Origin: DASPJR01 sp035628505
GTDB taxonomy: Bacteria > Planctomycetota > SZUA-567 > H5-PLA8
DNA: 46,014 bases
Reading direction: 5' to 3'
Assembly (NCBI GenBank): GCA_035628505.1
Contig: DASPJR010000228.1
Location: 1-46,014, forward strand
Part shown: positions 38,914 to 46,014 of the stretch, piece by piece
Position numbering within the stretch: position 1 is the stretch's first letter
How the letters are laid out: every line of letters starts with the position of its first letter
Translations under genes and position numbers: made by a program
Notes under the pieces: model-generated
Seen by the model: the letters and a program-made list of their open reading frames with translations, nothing else
Database searches by the model: none
Told to the model about the DNA's origin: nothing

Positions 38914-39912
38914 TTGATTATCAGCCTCTATCTCTCGCCGGAAGGCGCGCTGAAGCAGAACCTTGACGAAGATGAAATGCGCGCGGCGGTGCGCTCCGGC
39001 AAGGGCGTGCTGTGGGTGGACTTTTTTAAACCCACGCCGGACGAAATTTTTCTCCTCGATGAGGTTTTTGGATTTCATCCGCTCGCGCTCGAAGATTGCC
39101 AGCACGTGATGCAGCAGGCCAAGCTGGATGATTTCGGCTCGTACCTGTTCCTTGTCTTCCTCGCCCCCAATCCCAAGTTCAAGCCGGATGTTGAAGCGAC
39201 GGTGCATGGCAACGAGCTTGAGCCGGTGCTTGAGCTCGACATGTTCCTTGGCATGAATTACGTTGTGACCTACCGCATCAGCCAGCTGCCATTCCTCAAC
39301 GGGCTTCTCGAACGCGCCAAGCGCGATCCGACGCGCACCTTCGGCCGCGGCGCATCGTTTCTGGCGCACGACATCCTCGATGCCGCCATCGACCAGTTCT
39401 TCGCGATGGTCGACAAATTCCAGGGCGAGGCCGAAAGCGCCGAGTATCAGCTTCAGGGCGACAAGCCGCAGACTGTGCTGACAGGTGTCCTGGAGCTCAA
39501 ACGCCGCGTGCTCAGCCTTCGGCGGCAAATGAGCGATCATCGCGAGCTGATCAATCGAATTTTGCGCATCAACCACAAGACGCTTGCGCCGGAGTCGCAC
39601 ATCTATTTCCGCAACATCCTCGATCATCTTCAGCAGATCGAACGCGACCTGGACGTCTGCAGCGATACAATCGACAATGCGCGCGAAGGCTACCTGGCGA
39701 TTGCGAACGCGCGGACGAACGAGATCATGAAGGCGCTGACAATGGTCTTCACCCTGTCGCTGCCGTTTACTGTGGTGACGAGCTGGTTTGGAATGAACTT
39801 TGCGCATCTTCCGCATTTGGACAATCCGTCCGCCCCGTATATCGTGACGGGGACCATGTCAGCCGTCACAATCGTTATGTTCATGTGGCTGCGCGCAAAG
39901 CGCTGGTTCTAA
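38914..39912 (+). CDS. corA: CorA-family magnesium transporter
   Basis: A 332-residue CorA. A cytoplasmic alpha/beta domain (WVDFFKPTPDEIFLLDEVFG, HPLALEDCQH) and a long helical stalk (about 160-270) are followed by two C-terminal helices. The first helix ends in the selectivity motif YGMN-like WFGMNF (about residue 292), and the second is YIVTGTMSAVTIVMFMWLRA. The protein forms a pentameric Mg2+ or Co2+/Ni2+ channel in the inner membrane. The start is TTG 38914, supported by AGGGCGG upstream and by the normal CorA N-terminus. mgtE follows after 36 bases on the same strand. Confidence 0.95.
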   Translation: MIISLYLSPEGALKQNLDEDEMRAAVRSGKGVLWVDFFKPTPDEIFLLDEVFGFHPLALEDCQHVMQQAKLDDFGSYLFLVFLAPNPKFKPDVEATVHGNELEPVLELDMFLGMNYVVTYRISQLPFLNGLLERAKRDPTRTFGRGASFLAHDILDAAIDQFFAMVDKFQGEAESAEYQLQGDKPQTVLTGVLELKRRVLSLRRQMSDHRELINRILRINHKTLAPESHIYFRNILDHLQQIERDLDVCSDTIDNAREGYLAIANARTNEIMKALTMVFTLSLPFTVVTSWFGMNFAHLPHLDNPSAPYIVTGTMSAVTIVMFMWLRAKRWF

Positions 39913-39948
39913 ACTCCGCGTCCTTGCGCAATAGTCCAGAGGCGTGAA

Positions 39949-41517
39949 ATGAATCCGCTGCTGATTCCCGAATTGCGCGAGCTGATTCAGGAAAAGGACG
40001 TCGCGCAGCTCCGGCGTCTGCTTGAACCGCTGCATCCCGCGCACGCCGCCGACCTGATCATGGGCCTCAAGCCGCAGGAAATATCCTGGGCGCTGCAGGT
40101 CCTCGACGATGCAAAAGAAGCGCTGATCTTCGAGTACCTGCCCGAAGAGTTACAGTATGAACTTGCTCTGGGCACTGGTCGTGCACAGATGGCTTCGCTG
40201 CTGAACTCCCTTGCCCCTGATGATCGCGCCGAATTCGTGCGCAAGCTTCCTACAAAGGTAGTGGATGAACTACTGCCACTGATGGCGCAGGCCGAACGCA
40301 ACGATGTGAAGCGTCTGCTCAGCTTTGCCGACGGCACTGCCGGCTCCCACATGACGACCGAATACGCGTCCGTGCCCGCGCATTTAAACTGCGGCGAGGC
40401 TCTCACGCGCGTACGAAATGAAGCGCCCGACAAAGAAACGATCTACAACATTTACCTCGTCGATCAGGACCGGCATCTGCAGGGCGTGGTCGGGTTGAAG
40501 GATCTCCTGCTGAGCCGGCCTGATACGCCGGTCGATAAAATCATGGTTAAAGAAGTCGTGACTGTGCGTGCGGACGAACCGGCGGTTAAAGCTGCCGAGA
40601 GCACCGCAAAGTTCGACTTGATTGCCATTCCCGTTGTCGATGACTCCAACCGCCTGCTGGGCATCGTCACGGTCGACGACTTGATGGACGTGCTCGAAGA
40701 AGAGGCTACGGAGGACATCCTGAGCCTCGGCGGCGTGGAACCGGGAGCGCTCGACAAGCCCTATTTCGAAAACCCCATCGCGTTAGTTGTGCGAAAGCGT
40801 GTGGGCTGGCTGATGCTGCTGTTTGTTGCCGAAATGTTTACCGGCACGGTCCTGCGCCACTACGATGAAGAACTGGCTAAAGTTGTAGCACTCTCGTTTT
40901 TCATTCCACTGCTGATCGGCACCGGTGGCAACGCCGGCTCGCAGACGGTATCGACGATTATCCGCAGCCTCGCACTGAAAGAAATCACGCCCGCGCAGTG
41001 GCCACAGGTGCTTTTCCGCGAGGCAACCACGGGACTTATTCTCGGTTTGCTGCTGGGAGTCGTCGGCACGCTGCGTTCGTTGATGTGGGATCACAATAAC
41101 ATAGAGCTCGCGGCGACAGTCGGTGTAACCGTGGTGGCGATCTGCGCCTGGGCAAACTCAGTCGCTGCGGTGATACCCATTTTTGCCCAGCGTGCCGGCC
41201 TCGACCCAACGGTCCTTTCCGCGCCCCTGATCACCACGCTCGTGGATGCAACAGGGCTGCTGATTTATTTTTCAATTGCTATGGCGTTCATCTCGCGTTT
41301 GAGCGAGCCGGTAGTCGCCGTGCCGCGCGAGCTGGCTGATAGAATACTGGCGCTTGCGGATGCCGCGCCGCCGGATCTCTCTGCGAAACTGCGCGGATTA
41401 GCCCAGCCGCCGGAGTTACACACCCACCCGCATGAATGGCTTTTTCCGTTGCTGGCACTGCTGGTCCTGACTGGCGTGCTCTTCTCGATGACACGGCGAA
41501 CAACCAAACAAGCCTAG
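39949..41517 (+). CDS. mgtE: MgtE-family magnesium transporter with C-terminal extension
   Basis: A 522-residue MgtE. It has the MgtE N domain (HPAHAADLIMGLKPQE), two CBS motifs (YNIYLVDQDRHLQGVVGLKD and IPVVDDSNRLLGIVTVDDLM), a connecting helix and a transmembrane channel domain with IPLLIGTGGNAGSQTVST and TTLVDATGLLIYFSIA. MgtE is a dimeric Mg2+ channel gated by Mg2+ binding to the N and CBS domains. Typical proteins (about 450 residues) end just after the last motif. This one continues for about 80 residues with a soluble linker (PRELADRILALADAAPPDLS), a His-rich stretch (ELHTHPHEW) and an extra helix (LFPLLALLVLTGVLFSM). It lies directly behind corA. Confidence 0.95.
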   Translation: MNPLLIPELRELIQEKDVAQLRRLLEPLHPAHAADLIMGLKPQEISWALQVLDDAKEALIFEYLPEELQYELALGTGRAQMASLLNSLAPDDRAEFVRKLPTKVVDELLPLMAQAERNDVKRLLSFADGTAGSHMTTEYASVPAHLNCGEALTRVRNEAPDKETIYNIYLVDQDRHLQGVVGLKDLLLSRPDTPVDKIMVKEVVTVRADEPAVKAAESTAKFDLIAIPVVDDSNRLLGIVTVDDLMDVLEEEATEDILSLGGVEPGALDKPYFENPIALVVRKRVGWLMLLFVAEMFTGTVLRHYDEELAKVVALSFFIPLLIGTGGNAGSQTVSTIIRSLALKEITPAQWPQVLFREATTGLILGLLLGVVGTLRSLMWDHNNIELAATVGVTVVAICAWANSVAAVIPIFAQRAGLDPTVLSAPLITTLVDATGLLIYFSIAMAFISRLSEPVVAVPRELADRILALADAAPPDLSAKLRGLAQPPELHTHPHEWLFPLLALLVLTGVLFSMTRRTTKQA

Positions 41518-41582
41518 TATAAAAAGCATGGTATCAGTCCCTATCACCCTTTAAACTTAAGGAAGTTATTGAGGGTTCGGCC

Positions 41583-41963
41583 ATGAAATTACTTCTTCTC
41601 CTTTCAGTCCTGGTAACCGCAGCCATGCATGCCGAAGAAACGCACACACAGGATTCCCTGGACAGCATCAGGAAAGCGGTGACGGAAAACAAAGCTGTTC
41701 TTCTGGATGTTCGCGAAAAGGAAGAGTGGGACGCGGGGCACTTGAAGTCCGCGAAGCTTGTTCCGCTCAGCAGCCTGAAAACAGCGGCAAGCGCGCCCGC
41801 GGATGTCCCGAAAGACAAGCCGGTATATGTTCATTGCCGGTCCGGCAAACGCTCGCTTGTGGCGACCGAAATCCTGAAGAAATTCGGAATCGACGCACGC
41901 GCGCTGAAGCCCGGGTACGAAGAGCTCAGTCAGCACGGCTTCGAAAAGGACGCCGGCAAATAA
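41583..41963 (+). CDS. Secreted single-domain rhodanese
   Basis: A 126-residue rhodanese-like sulfurtransferase with a signal peptide (KLLLLLSVLVTAAMHA). The domain carries LLDVREKEEWDAGHLKSAKL and the active-site loop VHCRSGKRS with Cys85, followed by LKKFGIDARALKPGYEEL. Single-domain periplasmic rhodaneses handle persulfide sulfur or act as small phosphatase-like binders; the substrate is unknown. GAGGG precedes the ATG. A TATAAA box lies at the mgtE stop (41518-41523) without a clear -35. A gap of 54 bases separates it from the next secreted protein gene. Confidence 0.93.
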   Translation: MKLLLLLSVLVTAAMHAEETHTQDSLDSIRKAVTENKAVLLDVREKEEWDAGHLKSAKLVPLSSLKTAASAPADVPKDKPVYVHCRSGKRSLVATEILKKFGIDARALKPGYEELSQHGFEKDAGK

Positions 41964-42017
41964 GAGCAGTCGTAGCTCGTAAACGTTCTATTACTGACGC
42001 TCCCAATGGGAACCTGT

Positions 42018-44168
42018 ATGCGTCTGACACTCTGCTTATGCTTCGTCTGCGCGTTTTTACTTCAGGCTGAGGAGCCTGGCCCCGTTCAAGATCTTCCTGT
42101 CGCAGTCACCACAACCGGTGGATCTCGGCTGATGGGATTGCTCAGCACCGATCACCCGTTGGCACTTCGGTCGGAAAAGGGAGCGCTGCTGAAGCTTTCC
42201 CCCGCCCAGATCAGGAACATTGTTTTTGGCGAGCGCCCGGACCGAAATCAGGAAAACGAGGCGCTGGTCGCTCTGGGCGATCTGCAAAGCGACCAGTTTG
42301 AGACACGCGACAAGGCACTGGTTCGTCTGCGCGCGCTGGGCCGCGCCGCAATTCGTCCCCTGCGGCAGGCACTATCCGCAGGCGATGCCGAAGTTGCCGC
42401 GCGCGCGAAGGCGCTCTTGGCTGAGATGAACCTGCAGAATGCTGCGGCTGTCATAGGCGAGCGTGTGCTACTGGCCGACGAAACTGTTCAAAACGGGGAA
42501 CTGTCGCCGGCGGAATTCTCGCTGCGCACACGCTGGGGGTTATTCCGTTTCCCGATTTCGAGTCTTGAATCTCTAACCGTTTTAAAGCCGGGAGAGGTTC
42601 AGGCTGAAACTTTGGCGAAAGAATCCGAGCCAATCACAGTAAAAGCGCACAAAAGCCAGCCCATTAATGCAGCTGCCGAACGCTGGGAACTTGACGAGAT
42701 GCAGCGCGCCGGTGCCGTGGGCGGACGACATATGCTGGGCATGCCGGTTCTGAGCATGGACACGGTGCCGAATCCGGTGCCGAATGCGCCGCGTGGTCAA
42801 CGGCTCGTTGCCACGAAGCCTGGAGACAGGCTTGAGGATGCGTACGCGCCATGGGGCATTCTCCTGCGCGCTGAAGCGAAAAGCGAAATTCAGACCTCTG
42901 CCGAACAAGTCAGCATTCAACCCAGTGCATCGCTGCAACTTAAAAACTCCGATCTAAATATCTCCTTTGTGATTCCCGGAAGTTACAACGCGAAATCAGG
43001 CGAGTCACAGTCTGGCGGCATCACCATGTTGGGTGTCGTACTGGAAAATGCGCCGCGTCTGACCTATGGCATGGCCGTATACGACCGCGCCGGAAGGCAG
43101 CTGGCGGAAGTGTACAACCTCGGCAGCAACGAGAAGATTCCCGCAGGGGTCAAGACGGGAGAGTTTCTGGGTGTTCGCTCGAAGATTCCGATCGCTCGCG
43201 CGCGTATTTTTCGGACCACCGATGCCGGCACCCGCGATATTCTTCTCGATGACATTGTTTTTGACAGGGTCGTCACCGTTGACCGCCCCGTCAATTCAGC
43301 CTGCGTCTGGCTGAACTCCGGAGAGCGCCTCGCCGGGCAGGTTGCTGGCGCGGCGCTCGAAAGCGGGATTTTATTACAGACTGACTTCATGCCGGCTGAG
43401 AAGAGGACTGCGATCCCGTTTGAGGACATCACGCGCTATGAGCCTGCGCGGCAGATGGATGAGCCCAAAAAAGACGAGGGCGCTGACAAAACAGAAAAGA
43501 TGCAGGCCAAAGGGGTTTCCTTCGGTACGCCGCATGGCGTGCTGCTTCAGAGTGGTGAAAGCTTTCGCGCGCTGTTCATCAAGCTGGATGAAAAGGAAGT
43601 TCACTTCCTGCTTGCCGGACGCGTGCGGCTCTCGCTGCCGCGCAAGACGCTGCGCAAGATCGATTTCTACCCGCCGGCGCCTGATCCCGGCGAGCCTGCA
43701 GCAGGAATAAGTGTCGGCGAAAATGAAAAGTCAGGCGTCGATTTTCGGCGTAAAGACGACCAGAAGCCGCCGGAAAAGCCCGCAGATCCAAAGGTGGCTG
43801 CCGATGAGAAGCCTCCAGAGAAGAAGCCGAAGGCAGATGTACTGCAGGGAACTCAGGAATTGCAGCCGATGCCGGATGTGAAAATCCTGGAAGCGGACAT
43901 CCTGACCGGCGACCTGACGATCGAAGACGACAACGGCCCATGGACAATCGGGCTCGCGCCGGTAAAGACGCTTGTTTTTCCCAAAGATCAGAGCGCAAAG
44001 AAAGCCGCGCCCCGTTTTAGAGACTGGCTGCTCACGTTGCGAGAAGGCAGCTGCTTCGAAATCGTTCTCACCGGAATTACTCCGGAAGGAATAACAGCCG
44101 AAATGGCTGGCGGAACGGTCACTTTGCCGTCACATGTCATCGATTCAATTCAAAAGCAGAAAAAGTAG
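42018..44168 (+). CDS. Secreted protein of unknown function built from a repeated beta module
   Basis: A 716-residue exported protein (signal peptide MRLTLCLCFVCAFLLQAEE). I do not recognise the family. About six divergent copies of one 40-50 residue beta motif can be picked out. Each has a hydrophobic strand with Gly-Glu/Asp or Gly-Ser, a Leu/Ile-x-Gly turn, then a hydrophobic-Pro/Leu strand ending in Ile-x-x-Ile or Leu. They lie near residues 25-75, 140-195, 430-480, 500-550, 620-660 and 670-716; examples are WLNSGERLAGQVAG and VLLQSGESFRALFI. A HEAT-like helix pair (DKALVRLRALGRAAIRPLRQ) is inserted after copy one, a beta-sandwich-like region (about 295-420) sits in the middle, and an acidic Pro/Lys linker lies near 560-620. 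ATG 42018 has GGGA upstream; ATG 42006 is possible. Confidence 0.8.
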   Translation: MRLTLCLCFVCAFLLQAEEPGPVQDLPVAVTTTGGSRLMGLLSTDHPLALRSEKGALLKLSPAQIRNIVFGERPDRNQENEALVALGDLQSDQFETRDKALVRLRALGRAAIRPLRQALSAGDAEVAARAKALLAEMNLQNAAAVIGERVLLADETVQNGELSPAEFSLRTRWGLFRFPISSLESLTVLKPGEVQAETLAKESEPITVKAHKSQPINAAAERWELDEMQRAGAVGGRHMLGMPVLSMDTVPNPVPNAPRGQRLVATKPGDRLEDAYAPWGILLRAEAKSEIQTSAEQVSIQPSASLQLKNSDLNISFVIPGSYNAKSGESQSGGITMLGVVLENAPRLTYGMAVYDRAGRQLAEVYNLGSNEKIPAGVKTGEFLGVRSKIPIARARIFRTTDAGTRDILLDDIVFDRVVTVDRPVNSACVWLNSGERLAGQVAGAALESGILLQTDFMPAEKRTAIPFEDITRYEPARQMDEPKKDEGADKTEKMQAKGVSFGTPHGVLLQSGESFRALFIKLDEKEVHFLLAGRVRLSLPRKTLRKIDFYPPAPDPGEPAAGISVGENEKSGVDFRRKDDQKPPEKPADPKVAADEKPPEKKPKADVLQGTQELQPMPDVKILEADILTGDLTIEDDNGPWTIGLAPVKTLVFPKDQSAKKAAPRFRDWLLTLREGSCFEIVLTGITPEGITAEMAGGTVTLPSHVIDSIQKQKK

Positions 44169-44737
44169 CGTCCTGCCTGTTTTGCATTGAACTACTTCCG
44201 CTGCAATTCCATCACGCGGAAGATTCAGCCAAGCCGGACTCCGCGCCCATAGGCTTCGGCCAAATAGCCGAACGATGCTATCTTCGAAACTGCTTAAGAA
44301 CCCACTCTCACAAGGGAAGAGCCCAATTCAATCGAGGCGATCGACAGTTTTCAATTGTGAAACAGCAACTCATCTTTAAAAAACGCTGTGCCGCCTCATC
44401 TGTGATGAGGCTAATCGAAATGACAAAGCAGATTGCAATCGGCTGCAACTGACTCCGAAAGCGCCTCATAAACGCTTCAAAAGTAAAAATTCTGCGTGCA
44501 AACCTTTTGTCCAACATCCCGCTTTGAAAGCTCATCACAAAAAACTTCCGCTGTAGTTTGCGACAGCACGAACTGCACATGCGCCCGCTTTTATAGTGCA
44601 CGTCTGATTTCCAAAACAAATCCGCACCTCGTGGCGTGCGCGTTGTCTTAGAGGGCCTCCGCTGGTTATGGAGTGGAAGTGGATCGTTCGATGCAAGTGT
44701 ATTGAACTGCCAGTTCCAAATCACACGTGGAGGTCAT
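44169..44737. other. Non-coding spacer of about 570 bp with hairpins
   Basis: No convincing gene is seen. It holds several inverted repeats: TTCGGC/GCCGAA (44255-44272), an 8-bp perfect hairpin GCCTCATC/GATGAGGC with a three-base loop (44393-44411), and a 13-base palindrome GAACTG-C-CAGTTC (44704-44716) about 21 bases before the next ATG. The AT content is higher than in the surroundings. A 138-codon minus-strand frame here has no ribosome binding site and an unnatural composition. It may be a long 5' leader and promoter region for the HYR protein gene. Confidence 0.5.
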
Positions 44738-46014
44738 ATGAGACCTTGTTCTCAGGGACAGCAGCGCCATGCTTTAAAACTGGCACTACTTTTTTGCGTC
44801 TTCACATCATTTTCGGCTGCCGTAGCCGCCGATATTCTGTATGTCGCAAACGTGCCACTGAACGCAGCGGACACAAGTATCGTCGACTACGTTCGCGCCA
44901 AGGGCCATTACGTCCAAGTGGTTGATGACGGCGCTGCACAGCTCTCTGATACAACCGATAAAGAGCTCATCATGATTTCCGAAACTGTCGACCCGGCTGT
45001 GCTCGGTGGTCTTTACCATGATGTGCCGGTACGCATTCTCGTCTGGGACGCCGCGATGCAGTACCTGCTGGGAATGACAGGTCCTACCGAGGGAACCCAC
45101 TTCGGGTATTCGAACGACGATGTCCGCGCCCACCTGGTCGACCACAAGCATCCGCTCGCCGGAGGCCTCGAAGGAAACGACCTCGTCATTTTCACAGGCA
45201 CGGCCAAGCCTATGGGTTGGGGCAAGCCCAACAAAAACGCTGACATCATCGCCCGTCAGGTGTTAGCCGGGAAGTATCCGCTTCTTTATGAGTACGCCCC
45301 TGGAGCCGTCATGGTGGATGGCACGGCGGCGCCATCAAACCGAATTTTCTTTTTCATGGCTGACAACGGCATTCCTGGAATGACAGACAGCGGGCGGGCT
45401 TTTCTGGACGCAATTCTTGCCTACAGCATAACAGGCGGCGACTTTACGGCGCCAGTGATTGCCCCTCCGGCAGACATGCTCGTGGAAGCCAATTCACTCA
45501 ACGGCGCGATTGTTTCTTATCCGCCTGCGACAGTTACCGACAATCGCGATCCAAATCCCATCGTTACGTACAGCATTGCAAGTGGTTCGCTGTTTCCGAT
45601 GGGCGTCACGGTAGTGACGATCTTTGCCGAAGATCACGTGGGCAACAAGAGCTCTGCGAGCTTCACGATTACGGTTCGTGACACAACTCCTCCAACAATC
45701 GGCGGCGGCAACATTGTTAATGGAAACATCACCGCCGAGGCGACCAGTGCTGCCGGTGCCGTTGTAAACTTCGTCGGTGCTACCGACCTGGTTGATCCTA
45801 ACCCAACAATTACTGCCAATCCGCCATCGGGAAGCACGTTCCCCCTCGGTGTGACCACGGTTCAGGTGACTGCAACCGATGCATCGAACAATACCGCAAC
45901 CGGCAGCTTTACCGTCACTGTCGTCGATACAACCGCTCCTGCGCTCATTGTTCCCGCGAATATGCTCGTCGAAGCGAACACGACTGGCGGCGCGATCGTG
46001 AATTTTGCAGCTAC
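44738..46014 (+). CDS. Secreted HYR-repeat protein, C-terminus beyond window
   Basis: The ATG at 44738 (GGAGGT upstream) opens a frame that runs off the right edge (425 residues seen). A signal peptide (about 1-31, LKLALLFCVFTSFSAAVAA) is followed by a domain of about 200 residues with ADILYVANVPLN, VDYVRAKGHYVQVVDDG and VRILVWDAAMQYL. Its alternating strands and helices resemble a flavodoxin- or ThuA-like fold; the family is not certain. HYR (hyalin) repeats then start: VIAPPADMLVEANSLNGAIV, FPMGVTVVTIFAEDHVGNKS and FTITVRDTTPP form one unit of about 80 residues. A second unit and the start of a third (NMLVEANTTGGAIV) follow. HYR modules are Ig-like and typical of large adhesins or surface proteins. 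Confidence 0.85.
   Translation, partial: MRPCSQGQQRHALKLALLFCVFTSFSAAVAADILYVANVPLNAADTSIVDYVRAKGHYVQVVDDGAAQLSDTTDKELIMISETVDPAVLGGLYHDVPVRILVWDAAMQYLLGMTGPTEGTHFGYSNDDVRAHLVDHKHPLAGGLEGNDLVIFTGTAKPMGWGKPNKNADIIARQVLAGKYPLLYEYAPGAVMVDGTAAPSNRIFFFMADNGIPGMTDSGRAFLDAILAYSITGGDFTAPVIAPPADMLVEANSLNGAIVSYPPATVTDNRDPNPIVTYSIASGSLFPMGVTVVTIFAEDHVGNKSSASFTITVRDTTPPTIGGGNIVNGNITAEATSAAGAVVNFVGATDLVDPNPTITANPPSGSTFPLGVTTVQVTATDASNNTATGSFTVTVVDTTAPALIVPANMLVEANTTGGAIVNFAA

Noticed and set aside
44308..44724. 138-codon minus-strand frame in the long spacer
   Set aside because: No ribosome binding site, no recognisable motif and a random-looking composition.
44781..44800. TGGCAC followed by a T-run and GC, resembling a sigma-54 site
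   Set aside because: The GG to GC spacing is 12 rather than 10 bases and it lies inside the signal peptide of the HYR protein.
1..46014. Prophage, integron, transposon, toxin-antitoxin or defence island
   Set aside because: No integrase, transposase, restriction, Cas or toxin-antitoxin genes were recognised, and composition is even across the window.

Overview
The window is a GC-rich bacterial chromosome segment with dense genes on both strands and a housekeeping backbone: nicotinate phosphoribosyltransferase, ribosomal protein bL27, ProB, RNase HI, a tRNA-Gly, CorA and MgtE. I see no phage, plasmid, transposase or CRISPR genes. Three Ser/Thr kinase domains in two genes, an FHA protein, a DUF1080 protein, an exosortase, and giant secreted proteins with Calx-beta, PKD and HYR domains point to the PVC superphylum, most likely Planctomycetota. 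This placement is an inference from gene content, not from a marker phylogeny.

Layout. 1-3.2 kb (minus): a small unknown protein, a secreted alpha/beta hydrolase and pncB, with an operator-like palindrome in front of pncB. 3.3-5.3 kb: a soluble protein carrying two kinase domains, the second atypical. 5.4-7.3 kb: a lone rpmA with a strong terminator, then a uronate isomerase-like protein. 7.3-11.2 kb: a MacA/MacB-type efflux set (adaptor, ATPase, permease) interspersed with inverted copies of a CCCTCTCCC-type palindromic repeat, one of which supplies the permease ribosome binding site. 11.2-11.5 kb: an FmdB zinc-ribbon protein.

11.6-22.1 kb is an exosortase/exopolysaccharide locus. A Wzz-like protein fused to a BY-kinase-type ATPase is transcribed leftward. 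A rightward operon carries a large PrsT-like TPR protein, a polyprenyl-phosphate sugar transferase, the exosortase, EpsI and a glycosyltransferase; the sugar transferase, exosortase and EpsI genes overlap at stop/start codons. A good sigma-54 promoter match (GG-N10-GC) precedes this operon. No sorting-signal substrate is encoded in the window. It is followed by a membrane Ser/Thr kinase (22.3-24.9 kb) whose extracytoplasmic part ends in a discoidin-like domain.

24.9-27.8 kb: proB, rnhA, a secreted DUF1028 protein, tRNA-Gly(UCC) and a short ORF that looks like the C-terminal remnant of a larger gene. 27.8-33.9 kb (minus): a secreted TPR protein translationally coupled to a 1633-residue papain-like protease with Calx-beta, PPC-like and PKD domains. 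34.0-37.6 kb: a CBS-pair protein, a secreted DUF1080 protein, an FHA/zinc-ribbon protein and a CPBP membrane protease. 37.6-41.5 kb: a small membrane protein (minus), a coiled-coil lipoprotein, then CorA and MgtE in tandem. 41.6-46.0 kb: a secreted rhodanese, a secreted protein built from about six copies of a beta-rich repeat, about 570 bp of non-coding DNA, and the start of a secreted HYR-repeat protein that runs off the right edge.

The most interesting items are the two-kinase protein with DFT/HLD motifs, the discoidin-tailed kinase, the sigma-54-linked exosortase operon, the papain/Calx-beta mosaic protein and the repeat-built secreted protein at 42.0-44.2 kb.
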